A stretch of DNA of 43,344 nt from CAYNLG01 sp964397995. Its GTDB lineage: Bacteria; Planctomycetota; Phycisphaerae; FEN-1346. The notes under the pieces were generated by a model. That model saw only the letters and a program-made list of their open reading frames with translations, had not been told where the DNA came from and ran no database searches. This document shows, in pieces, positions 24,906 to 32,982 of the stretch (positions are counted from its first letter, which is position 1; every line of letters begins with the position of its first letter). The stretch is from assembly GCA_964397995.1 (NCBI GenBank), contig CAYNLG010000023.1:1-43344 (forward strand). Reading direction: 5' to 3'. A program made the position numbers and the translations under genes.

Positions 24906-27392
24906 TCAAGGAGACCGACGCCGGTACAGAAGAGCAACCAGCCCTGCTGCCGTAAGGGCCAGCGTTGCCGGCTCCGGGTTCAATGCCAACGGCATGCACG
25001 GCGCCTGCAGATCGCACCCGCCGACCGCATCGCCTCCAACGAACCAGTTGCCGCTCAGGGCGAAGTAGTCTTCCGTGTCAACGAAGCCATCGCCCGTGAA
25101 GTCGCCCTCGTACCACGTTCGCTCCGACCCGAACCATGAAGCCGCAAGGGCAAAGTAGTCGGCCGTGTCGACGAGGCCGTCCAGGTTGGCGTCGCCGTAC
25201 AAGAGTTGCTTCGGGTCGCCCCCGTTCAGGTAAAAGAGGTCCGTGGAGCCAAGGTCCACCCACGACCCCGGTGCGCCGAACGAAAGCGTATCGACGTAAA
25301 GGGCCTCGTTGGCGTCGCCATCCTGACGGTTGTCCCAGGCGTCCTCCATCGCAATCCGGCCGACGGTAGTCGCGTCGCCCAGCAGGAGGCCGGCCAAGGC
25401 CGAATTGCCGACCCAGCCGGACGGGTCCAGTCCAAGGTGTGCGGACGCCGCCTCGAACGGGTCCGTTACGCCAGGGCCGCCCAGAAATGCCAGCGTCACC
25501 TGCTCCATCTGTTGCGTCGCGGTGCTCGTGTTGTGAAAGGCCGCACCCGTCATCGCGACCGTCGTCGGCGCCTGGGCGACGAAGCGTCCAGTGCCGCCGA
25601 TCGATACCAAGCCGCGCACCTCGATGTCTTCTGTGGGCGTTGTAACCGTGAAGTCGGGGCCCGCCACGACCAAGTTGTCGACCGTGAGGGACCCTCCGGA
25701 GAAGGTGTAGCTGCCGCCCGGAAGCAGCGTCAAGCTGCCAACCCGGACGTCGGCGGCCGCCTGGGTCGCTCCGGCATTGGCCTGGAGGCGGACTTCGCCG
25801 GAAGTCACGTTCACGGCCCCCCCCGTCATCGCCCCGTTCACGAGGTCGTCCATGCTGAAGACGAAGTCCATGTCGAGTTGCCCGTCGGCGCCGACTGTCA
25901 GACCACCCGGAGCCGTCAGGGCGCCGGCATCCCATGCGATGCGGCCGGTCTGGCCGTGGGTGCCGACCTCGATGGCACCCGTGGCCACAAGCGCACCGCC
26001 GTCGAGGTCGATATACCCTCCGCCGCCGAGACCGACGGTGACGTCGCCATCACACGCCCACGTCGAGTCGGTGCCGTCAATGAACGCCAGGCCGTAGGAG
26101 CCGTCGGCAACGCCGAGGACGGCGTCCTGATTCTCGACCAAGGCGCCGAGTTCGATGCGCAGGGTGCCCGTGCCGACCTTGCCCACGTCGAGGCTATCAT
26201 TGATCGTGAGGCGGCCGTAGGTGTCCTTGACAGTGATGGTAGCGTCGTCGCCGGCTTGGGGCGCGAGGGTCACGTCCGGTGTCTCGATGGCCCCGTTGTT
26301 GACAACCAGATGGGCCGTACTACCCGGCGCGTCGCCGACCACCAAGGCCGTCCCGCCCAGGCCGTTGAGAACATACGTGTGGCCCGCCAAATTGAGGCGT
26401 GGCTCGCCGGCGGTGACCTGGACCCGGTCAACGAGATAATTGTCGGCAAAGTTGACGTTGTAGGGGCCGGCCAGGCTAAACGCAGCCGTATCGCCATAGC
26501 CGGGGACGAAGCCCGTACTCCAGGTCGGGTACATCCGGTACCAGACCGAGGAGCCGACCCACGTACAGGTCTGGCCGCTGCCCATCATGGGCAGGATCCA
26601 CGAGGTGGCAAACTGGTTGACCCGGGTAGCGCCGGCTTGGTCGCCGTAATTCGAGTCGGCGCTGCCGTCGGGGGGCGGGGCGGCGAGAACATAGCTGATG
26701 ACTCCGGCCAAGTACGTCTGCCCGGAGATCGTGATGTAGACGCCGCCGCCGGAGTCTCCGGGCGCCGGGCAGTACTCGAGGTTGTTCGGCGTGGAGCCCC
26801 CGAAGCTGGACTGACTCGGATCGCCGGGCTTGTCAAAGTCGCACAGCATGACCCGGTTGGATTGGGTGAACGAGTTGATGTCGTTTGTGCCGGCCCGCTT
26901 GGTACCGCCTGTCCCGCTGATCGACCCCGTCAGGCCCGTGCCTGTGAGGCCGTAGCCCACGTAGGTGGCCTGTTTGCCCATGTCCTGGGTCCCGGTGTAC
27001 AAGACCGCGGGATCAACCGTGCAGGGGGTCCGAAGGCGGATCAGCGTCAGGTCGTACGTGGGCGCCCCCGTGGGAAGCGTCCAGTAGCTCGGGTGCTCGA
27101 TGAGTTGCGCGGCCCCGTAGGTCTCGCCATCCAGCCAGAATTCGACCTCGCTGTAGGTTCGGTCCTCGGTCACATGGGCGGCCGTTAGTACCCAGTTCTG
27201 GGCCACCACGACGCCGCTGCCCACCGATCCGGAGGCAAAGACGCGGCCGACGCCCTCGAACTCCGCGTCGTTGGCGAGGTCCGTGTAGAGGGAATCGTTG
27301 CGGTCATGCCGGATGGTGCCGGCGTGGGCTGCGCATAGAGCGGCCAAGAAGACGCAGAGAACCGGGAAAATGCTGGCTAGTGGTCGGTTCAT
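24906..27392 (-). CDS. Secreted trypsin-like serine protease with dockerin-like repeats and PEP-CTERM signal
   Basis: This 828-residue protein has a signal peptide (NRPLASIFPVLCVFLAALCA, cleavage after AHA). The protease domain at about 40-275 shows the full catalytic triad: H73 (VLTAAHV), D114 (PTYDLTLIRL) and S214 (PAPGDSGGG). A beta-rich region at about 290-650 resembles the passenger of proteins A and B. The common C-terminal module follows: LGLDPSGWVGNSALAGLLLG, DANEALYVDTLSF, then dockerin-like hands at about 730-784 (GDANLDGLVDTADYFALAAS and GDFTGDGFVDTEDYFALSGN). PEP is at 806-808 and LLYRRR ends the protein. It is probably an active, membrane- or surface-sorted protease; its substrates could include the neighbouring proteins, which is speculation. 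Confidence 0.9.
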   Translation of the reverse strand: MNRPLASIFPVLCVFLAALCAAHAGTIRHDRNDSLYTDLANDAEFEGVGRVFASGSVGSGVVVAQNWVLTAAHVTEDRTYSEVEFWLDGETYGAAQLIEHPSYWTLPTGAPTYDLTLIRLRTPCTVDPAVLYTGTQDMGKQATYVGYGLTGTGLTGSISGTGGTKRAGTNDINSFTQSNRVMLCDFDKPGDPSQSSFGGSTPNNLEYCPAPGDSGGGVYITISGQTYLAGVISYVLAAPPPDGSADSNYGDQAGATRVNQFATSWILPMMGSGQTCTWVGSSVWYRMYPTWSTGFVPGYGDTAAFSLAGPYNVNFADNYLVDRVQVTAGEPRLNLAGHTYVLNGLGGTALVVGDAPGSTAHLVVNNGAIETPDVTLAPQAGDDATITVKDTYGRLTINDSLDVGKVGTGTLRIELGALVENQDAVLGVADGSYGLAFIDGTDSTWACDGDVTVGLGGGGYIDLDGGALVATGAIEVGTHGQTGRIAWDAGALTAPGGLTVGADGQLDMDFVFSMDDLVNGAMTGGAVNVTSGEVRLQANAGATQAAADVRVGSLTLLPGGSYTFSGGSLTVDNLVVAGPDFTVTTPTEDIEVRGLVSIGGTGRFVAQAPTTVAMTGAAFHNTSTATQQMEQVTLAFLGGPGVTDPFEAASAHLGLDPSGWVGNSALAGLLLGDATTVGRIAMEDAWDNRQDGDANEALYVDTLSFGAPGSWVDLGSTDLFYLNGGDPKQLLYGDANLDGLVDTADYFALAASWFGSERTWYEGDFTGDGFVDTEDYFALSGNWFVGGDAVGGCDLQAPCMPLALNPEPATLALTAAGLVALLYRRRSP

Positions 27393-27510
27393 GTGGCGCC
27401 TGGCGGCTGCCCCCGTGACCTGGACTGAGCGAGCGTCAGTGGCCCGGTTACCAGATGGCCACGCTCGTTTGTTTGCCCAAGAACAAACCCCGGATGCTTC
27501 CTTCTACTGA

Positions 27511-27538
27511 ACTATACCGCGCGCCACCCGGTAGTCAA
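27511..27538 (-). promoter_or_regulatory. Promoter of the PEP-CTERM protease
   Basis: Minus-strand TTGACT (27533-27538), a 16 nt spacer, then TATAGT (27511-27516). The leader of about 112 nt contains a GTGGCC/GGCCAC stem extended by GAGCG/CGCTC. The remaining gap to ligA holds no clear plus-strand promoter. Confidence 0.6.
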
Positions 27539-27684
27539 GCTGGGGATTCGTTGAGAGAAAGGCTCCCAAAGCGGTCTTCGGCCCATTCCGACCACCGCGA
27601 AGTAACAGGATGCTTGAAAGCGGCCCCCGGGTCTGCGAAAAGGGAAGGTAGGGCTGTTGCCGCCCCATTTGGAGGAGCCCACGC

Positions 27685-29745
27685 GTGACAGAAGGCCTGT
27701 CATCCCGTATGGCGGGCAACGTGCCCCCGGAGCCCGCCCGCGAAAGGGCCCAAACCCTCCGCGCCGAGATCGCGGAGCACGACTACCGCTATTACGTCTT
27801 GGACGCCCCCGTTCTGGCCGACGCCGAGTACGATGCCCTGGTGTCCGAGCTGCGCGACCTGGAGGAACGATATCCGGCGCTTGTGACGCCGCAGAGCCCC
27901 ACGCAGCGGGTCGGCGGGCAACCTCGGGACGGTTTTGCCACGGTCGTGCATGAGACGCCCATGCGGAGTCTTCTCAGCATCCACAGTGAGGCTGACCTTG
28001 AGCGGTTCTACGAAACGTGCTGCCGCGAGCTTGATGTCGACCAGGTTGCGCTGGCGGCGGAACCGAAGTACGATGGCGTCAGCATCGAGATCGTCTACGA
28101 GAGGGGCATCCTCGAGACGGCAGCCACGCGTGGCGATGGGGCCACGGGCGAAGACGTGACGGTCAACATCCGGACCATCGGCGAAGTGCCCCTGCAACTG
28201 CGGGCGGAGGAGGCCGTGCCACCTGATCATCTCGTCGTCCGCGGCGAAGTCTATATGGGCCTTGAGCGGTTCCGCGCCCTCAACGACCGACAGGAGAAAC
28301 AGGGGGGACGAACATTCGCCAATCCCCGCAACGCCGCCGCCGGAAGCCTGCGTCAACTCGACCCGCGGGTGACGGCCGAGCGGCCGCTGGGCGTCTTTTT
28401 CTGGGAGATTGCGCCGTCTTCCACGAGGCGGCCGGCGACCCAGACGGAGTGCCTCGGCCTGATGCGGGCCTTGGGCCTGCTGACCTGTCCGGAGGCGGGC
28501 CGCGTTGAGGGACTTGAGGCTGCTATCGCATACCATCACGGCCTTGAGGCTCGGCGAGACGCCTTGGACTATGAGATCGACGGCTGCGTCTTCAAGGTCG
28601 ACGACCTGGCGGCCCACGAGATGTTGGGCGTGCGGTCGGCCAACCCCCGGTGGGCGGTCGCCTACAAGTTCGCCCCGCGGCAGCGAACGACGCGGATCCT
28701 CGACATCCGCGCCCAAGTCGGCCGCACCGGGGCCGTCACACCGGTGGCGACCCTTGAGCCGGTCAGCATCGGTGGTGTCACGGTGACCAACGTCAGCCTG
28801 CACAATCAGGACGAGATCGACCGCAAAGACATTCGGGTCGGTGACACCGTGCTTGTGGAGCGAGCCGGCGACGTCATCCCGCACGTCGTCAAGGTCATTA
28901 CCGAGAAGCGAACCGGTGACGAGCGCCCGTACCGGCTTCCGGAGACGTGTCCGGCATGCGGCCAACCCGTCACCAAACCCGAGGGCGAGGCCGCCACACG
29001 GTGCACGAACGCCTCGTGCCCGGCCCAGGTCAAGGAATCGATCAAGCACTGGGGCTCCAAGCAGGCGACTGACATCGACGGTCTCGGTGTCAAGCTCGTG
29101 GAGCAGCTTGTCGACCGGGGGCTGGTCCGCGATGTGGCCGATCTTTACAAACTTGATGCTGAGACGCTGGCCGGGCTTGACCGCATGGGCGAAAAGAGTG
29201 CTGAGAATCTTGTCACCGCCATCGCGGCGAGTCGTGACGCCTCGCTGCCGCGCGTCATCTTCGGTCTTGGCATCCGGCATGTGGGCCGCGCACTGGCCGA
29301 GACGTTGGCCGATGCCTTCGGGGGGCTAAACGCCCTACTGGAGGCGGACGAGGCGGCGTTGGTGGCCGTTCCGGACGTGGGTCCCCAGGTTGCCGAGAGT
29401 ATCCGGACGTGGGCCGCGACCCCTCGCAACCGGGAGTTGGTCGGCGAACTCAAGGCTCTGGCCATCGACCCGCCCCGGGAAGCGTGGAAGAGCAAGGCAC
29501 CTGCGAAAGGGCCGCTTACAGGGATGACCGTAGTCGTCACGGGCGAACTCGACGGCATGACCCGCGAGCAGGCCCATGAGGCCATTCGCAGGGCGGGCGG
29601 CAAGCCGACCATAAGCGTCTCCAAGAGCACGGACTATCTTGTCACCGGCGCTAAGCCGGGGGCAAGCAAGCTCCGCAAGGCGGAGCAATACGGGACCGAA
29701 CGCTTGGACGAGGCCGCGTTCCTACGCATCCTCCGGACCGACTAG
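27685..29745 (+). CDS. ligA: NAD-dependent DNA ligase LigA
   Basis: LigA seals nicks in replication and repair using NAD as cofactor. The 686-residue protein has the full architecture. An N-terminal Ia domain (YRYYVLDAPVLADAEYDALV) is followed by the adenylation domain, with the nucleophile K128 in EPKYDGVSIEIVYERG. An OB fold comes next, then a four-cysteine zinc finger (CPACGQPV and CTNASCPAQ) and helix-hairpin-helix repeats (IFGLGIRHVGRALAETL). A C-terminal BRCT domain at about 609-686 completes it (TGMTVVVTGELDGMTREQAH). The GTG start at 27685 is chosen because GGAGGAG lies 8 nt before it; an ATG 24 nt later is possible. The stop lies 9 bp ahead of the next gene. Confidence 0.96.
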   Translation: MTEGLSSRMAGNVPPEPARERAQTLRAEIAEHDYRYYVLDAPVLADAEYDALVSELRDLEERYPALVTPQSPTQRVGGQPRDGFATVVHETPMRSLLSIHSEADLERFYETCCRELDVDQVALAAEPKYDGVSIEIVYERGILETAATRGDGATGEDVTVNIRTIGEVPLQLRAEEAVPPDHLVVRGEVYMGLERFRALNDRQEKQGGRTFANPRNAAAGSLRQLDPRVTAERPLGVFFWEIAPSSTRRPATQTECLGLMRALGLLTCPEAGRVEGLEAAIAYHHGLEARRDALDYEIDGCVFKVDDLAAHEMLGVRSANPRWAVAYKFAPRQRTTRILDIRAQVGRTGAVTPVATLEPVSIGGVTVTNVSLHNQDEIDRKDIRVGDTVLVERAGDVIPHVVKVITEKRTGDERPYRLPETCPACGQPVTKPEGEAATRCTNASCPAQVKESIKHWGSKQATDIDGLGVKLVEQLVDRGLVRDVADLYKLDAETLAGLDRMGEKSAENLVTAIAASRDASLPRVIFGLGIRHVGRALAETLADAFGGLNALLEADEAALVAVPDVGPQVAESIRTWAATPRNRELVGELKALAIDPPREAWKSKAPAKGPLTGMTVVVTGELDGMTREQAHEAIRRAGGKPTISVSKSTDYLVTGAKPGASKLRKAEQYGTERLDEAAFLRILRTD

Positions 29746-29754
29746 GAGAGATCC

Positions 29755-30783
29755 ATGGCTGCATCACGTTGCCTGTTCGTAGAAGTCGAGCCCTGGGAGG
29801 CTGACCGCATCAAGTCGCGCTGCGAGGCCTGTGAGGGCCTCGAGACCAGCAGTGAACCACTCCACGAGACCGAGGTCGAGGACCCCTCGGGCATCACCGT
29901 TCTGTCGCCGTTCATCCACAGCGACGTCACCGCCGAGGTGCTCGACCGGTTCCCGGACCTCAAGCTTATCGCCACGCGCTCGACCGGTTTCGATCACATT
30001 GCCATCGACGCGTGCAAGGAGCGCGGCATCGTCGTCTCGAACGTGCCCACCTACGGGGCGAATACCGTGGCCGAGCACACGTTTGCCCTGATTCTGGCGC
30101 TGACACGCCGCGTGCACAAGGCCTACGAGCAGACGGTGCGCGGCAAGTTCTCCATCGAGGGCCTCCGTGGCATCGACCTCCGCGACCGGACGATCGGCGT
30201 CGTCGGAACCGGCTCGATCGGCACCCACGTCATCCGTATCGCCCTGGGCTTCCAGATGCACGTCCTGGCTTTCGACGTGCAGCCCGTTCACCACATGGCC
30301 GACGCCCTCGGCTTCGAGTACGTCGACTTGGACACGCTTCTCGCGAAGTCCGATATCGTGACCTTGCACGTGCCGTACCTGGAGGCGACGCACCATCTGA
30401 TCGACGCCGACGCCATCGCGAGGATGAAGGAGTCCGCGATCCTCATCAACACGGCCCGAGGAGCTGTGGTGGAGACGCCGGCGTTGGTGGACGCCCTGCG
30501 CGGCGGGCACCTGGGCGGGGCGGGGCTGGATGTCTTGGAGGAAGAGACGGCAATCATGGAGGAGGGGGAAATGCTCTCCCGTCAGTTTGACGAGGAGTCG
30601 CTCCAGACGCTGGTGCAGAACAATATCCTCCTCCGCATGGATAACGTCATCATTACGCCGCACATCGCCTTCAACAGCGAGGAGGCGCTCAACAAGATCC
30701 TTGAGACAACGGTGGCGAATGTCTCGGCCTTTCTGGCCGGCAACCCGCAGAATACGGTGGGGGGAACCGGCCCGGGGAACTGA
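29755..30783 (+). CDS. D-isomer-specific 2-hydroxyacid dehydrogenase (D-lactate dehydrogenase-like)
   Basis: This 342-residue enzyme would reduce a 2-keto acid to the D-2-hydroxy acid, or the reverse, with NAD(H). The Rossmann motif GTGSIG is at 151-156. The family triad is visible as R235 (NTARGAVV), a glutamate at 262-264 (LDVLEEE) and H303 (TPHIAFNSEEA). The N-terminal substrate domain has TRSTGFDHIAIDACKERG, and YGANTVAEHTFALILALTRR follows. Length and motif order resemble D-lactate dehydrogenase more than glycerate or phosphoglycerate enzymes, but the substrate cannot be fixed from sequence. AGGAG sits before the ATG and ligA ends 9 bp upstream, so the two are co-transcribed. Confidence 0.88.
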   Translation: MAASRCLFVEVEPWEADRIKSRCEACEGLETSSEPLHETEVEDPSGITVLSPFIHSDVTAEVLDRFPDLKLIATRSTGFDHIAIDACKERGIVVSNVPTYGANTVAEHTFALILALTRRVHKAYEQTVRGKFSIEGLRGIDLRDRTIGVVGTGSIGTHVIRIALGFQMHVLAFDVQPVHHMADALGFEYVDLDTLLAKSDIVTLHVPYLEATHHLIDADAIARMKESAILINTARGAVVETPALVDALRGGHLGGAGLDVLEEETAIMEEGEMLSRQFDEESLQTLVQNNILLRMDNVIITPHIAFNSEEALNKILETTVANVSAFLAGNPQNTVGGTGPGN

Positions 30784-30834
30784 AAAAGCGGGCGGATCGC
30801 TCCAAGCAATACCCATCATCTTGGGGCCTCGTGT

Positions 30835-30882
30835 GGCCTCGGCCCTGTTGGTTGTGGTCGGCCGAGGCCCGGAGGCATTTTT
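30835..30882 (+). terminator. Intrinsic terminator after the ligA operon
   Basis: GGCCTCGGCC (30835-30844) and GGCCGAGGCC (30860-30869) form a perfect 10 bp stem, with a T5 run at 30878-30882 shortly after. Confidence 0.7.
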
Positions 30883-30907
30883 CTCTAACGCCAAGGCCTT
30901 ACATCGC

Positions 30908-30913
30908 TATAAT
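30908..30913 (+). promoter_or_regulatory. -10 element for the amrS operon
   Basis: TATAAT at 30908-30913 is consensus, but the hexamer 17 nt upstream (CTAACG) is a poor -35. The leader to the ATG at 31009 would be about 90 nt and is GC-rich. Confidence 0.4.
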
Positions 30914-31008
30914 GAACGCCCAACAGCCGCCATAGGCGCTTCCACGGAAACGCGGGGGCAGCCCGCGGCCGCGCGGGACGACCCGGCGCGGCATGAAGGT
31001 GGGGGACC

Positions 31009-32028
31009 ATGTCCGCCGAACTCCATGACGCCGACCTCTGGACGCCAGCCGAGGACGGGTACGTCGACTGCTTCCTCTGTGCCCACCGATGTCACGTCGC
31101 CAAGGGCAAGGCGGGGTTCTGCCAGGTCCGCCGCAACGTCGACGGGCAACTCTACTCGCTGGTCTACGGCAAGGTGATTGCGCACCACGTGGACCCGATC
31201 GAGAAGAAGCCTCTTTTCCATTTCCTTCCGGGCACGCGGGCCTATTCGGTGGCCACGGTCGGGTGCAACTTCCGGTGCGGCTTCTGCCAGAACTGGCAAA
31301 TCTCGCAGTGGCCCCGGCAAAGGCCCGGTGAGATGCCCGGCGAACCGATGACGCCCGATGCTGTCGTGGCGGCCGCCACGCGTCAGGCCTGCGCGTCCAT
31401 CTCGTACACCTACACGGAGCCGACGATCTTCTTCGAGTACGCCCGGGACGTCGGGCGCTTGGCCCGCGAGGCCGGCCTCAAGAACTCATTCGTGACCAAC
31501 GGGTACGCTACACCGGAAGCCGTGGACGCGATGGCCGATTGGCTCGATGCCGCCAACGTCGACCTCAAGGCATTCGACGACGCCTTCTACAGGCGGCTCT
31601 GCAAGGCAAGTCTGGACCCTGTGAAAGCGACCATACGGCGTCTGCACGCTGCCGGCATCCACGTCGAGGTGACGACGCTGCTGATTCCCGGCCGTAACGA
31701 CGGTGCCGACGTGCTGAAGGCCCTGGCGGAGTTTCTGGCAAGCGTGTCGCCGGACCTGCCGTGGCATGTCAGCCGGTTCCATCCGGACTACGACATGAAC
31801 GACACGGTGCCCACGCCGGTCGAGACCATCGAGAAGGCCCTCGTGACGGGCCGCGACGCGGGCCTGCGGTTCGTTTATGCCGGGAATGTCTTCGGGTGGC
31901 AGGACACTGTGTGTCCATCGTGTGGTAGCGTCGTGATTGAGCGGTCGGGCTTCGGGGTGTCCCGGCAGGACCTGCGCGGAGACGCGTGCGGCCACTGTGG
32001 GGTGGCGTTGCCCCTGGTGGTGCAGTAG
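31009..32028 (+). CDS. amrS: AmmeMemoRadiSam-system radical SAM enzyme AmrS
   Basis: This 339-residue radical SAM protein carries the iron-sulfur motif C86-x3-C90-x2-C93 (VGCNFRCGFCQNWQ). It also has an N-terminal cysteine set C21, C24, C28 and C38 (CFLCAHRC and GFCQVRR), typical of the PflA-like AmrS subgroup. YTYTEPTIFFEYA, TNGYATPEAVDAM and VDLKAFDDAFYRRLCKA are strong subgroup markers. A C-terminal CPSCGSVVIERSG with CGHCG completes it. AmrS is known to occur with Memo-like and AMMECR1-like proteins, but neither is in this window. GGTGGGGGACC precedes the ATG. It shares an operon with the next gene, 29 bp downstream. Confidence 0.92.
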   Translation: MSAELHDADLWTPAEDGYVDCFLCAHRCHVAKGKAGFCQVRRNVDGQLYSLVYGKVIAHHVDPIEKKPLFHFLPGTRAYSVATVGCNFRCGFCQNWQISQWPRQRPGEMPGEPMTPDAVVAAATRQACASISYTYTEPTIFFEYARDVGRLAREAGLKNSFVTNGYATPEAVDAMADWLDAANVDLKAFDDAFYRRLCKASLDPVKATIRRLHAAGIHVEVTTLLIPGRNDGADVLKALAEFLASVSPDLPWHVSRFHPDYDMNDTVPTPVETIEKALVTGRDAGLRFVYAGNVFGWQDTVCPSCGSVVIERSGFGVSRQDLRGDACGHCGVALPLVVQ

Positions 32029-32057
32029 GCCGTCGGTACCGGACATAGGAGACGCAC

Positions 32058-32957
32058 ATGGCCAAGAAGCGGACGAAGGTGTCGTTCCTCGGGCTCGGTC
32101 AGATGGGGGCTCCCATGGCCGCCAACCTTCTCAAGGCGGGCTATCCCCTTACCGTCTGGAACCGGACTCTGGACAAGATGGGACCTCTGGCCGCCGAAGG
32201 GGCCAAGCGGGCCACCACTCCGGGCACTGCCGCCAAAGGCGCAGACTTCCTCATCGCGATGGTGGCAGACGATGCGGCCTTGGACAGTGTCCTGTTCGGC
32301 GAAGACGGCATCGCTCGCAGTATGAAGCGCCGGGCCATGCTCGTCAACTGCTCCACCATCAGCCCAAGCATGAGTTACCGGGCGGCGGCGGCGCTGCGAA
32401 GCCTGAATCTGCGATACCTCGAGGCGCCGGTCATGTGGAGCGTTCAGGCCGCCCGCGAAGGCAAGCTCCAGATGCTGGTGGGCGGGAACCGGGACGACTT
32501 CGCCAAGGCCAAGTCTATCCTGGAGGTGCTCGCCAAGGACATCCACTACGTCGGCGAGGTGGGGAAGGGGGCCACGCTCAAGCTTGCCTGCAACCTGATG
32601 GTCGCGGGGATGACGCAGGTCTTCGCCGAGAGCTTCGCCCTGTGCCGCAAGGCGGGCATCCCCTTCGAGACGATGATGGAGGTCCTCCACGCGGGGCCGC
32701 TGGAGTCGCCGGTCTTCCGGTTCGCCGAGCAGGCCGTGGTCAACCCCGGCGGCCGGGCGAGCTTCTACCTGCGCCACATGCTGAAGGACATGAACATGGC
32801 GTCGGATCTCGGACGTCAGCTCGAGGTACCCATCCCGCTGACTGGCGTTGTCCGCAGTCTGCTGACGGCCTCGAAGAATCTGGGCCGCGGTGACGACGAC
32901 TTCTCGGCGATGATCGAGGTGATGGCCGGTTGGGCCGGTGTCCAGATGCGCGGCTAG
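32058..32957 (+). CDS. NAD(P)-dependent beta-hydroxyacid dehydrogenase (3-hydroxyisobutyrate dehydrogenase family)
   Basis: This 299-residue enzyme belongs to the family that oxidises 3-hydroxyisobutyrate, tartronate semialdehyde and related beta-hydroxyacids. The N-terminal dinucleotide fold has FLGLGQMGAPMAANLLKAG (GLGQMG at 12-17) and VWNRT. The family substrate motif appears as LEAPVMWSVQAAREGKLQML, and the catalytic lysine is K175 in GATLKLACNLM. The C-terminal helical dimerisation domain (SFYLRHMLKDMNMASDLGRQ) is complete. Substitution of the usual V-S-G-G by MWSVQAA in the substrate loop suggests a substrate other than 3-hydroxyisobutyrate. It has AGGAG before the ATG and follows amrS by 29 bp. 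Confidence 0.87.
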   Translation: MAKKRTKVSFLGLGQMGAPMAANLLKAGYPLTVWNRTLDKMGPLAAEGAKRATTPGTAAKGADFLIAMVADDAALDSVLFGEDGIARSMKRRAMLVNCSTISPSMSYRAAAALRSLNLRYLEAPVMWSVQAAREGKLQMLVGGNRDDFAKAKSILEVLAKDIHYVGEVGKGATLKLACNLMVAGMTQVFAESFALCRKAGIPFETMMEVLHAGPLESPVFRFAEQAVVNPGGRASFYLRHMLKDMNMASDLGRQLEVPIPLTGVVRSLLTASKNLGRGDDDFSAMIEVMAGWAGVQMRG

Positions 32958-32982
32958 GATGCGACAGGGGGAGGGACATGCG

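Noticed and set aside
20325..27392. Cellulosome interpretation of the dockerin-like repeats
   Set aside because: No cohesin domain or glycoside hydrolase is present, and the repeats precede PEP-CTERM as in known planctomycete surface proteins. The repeats are better read as calcium-binding hands.
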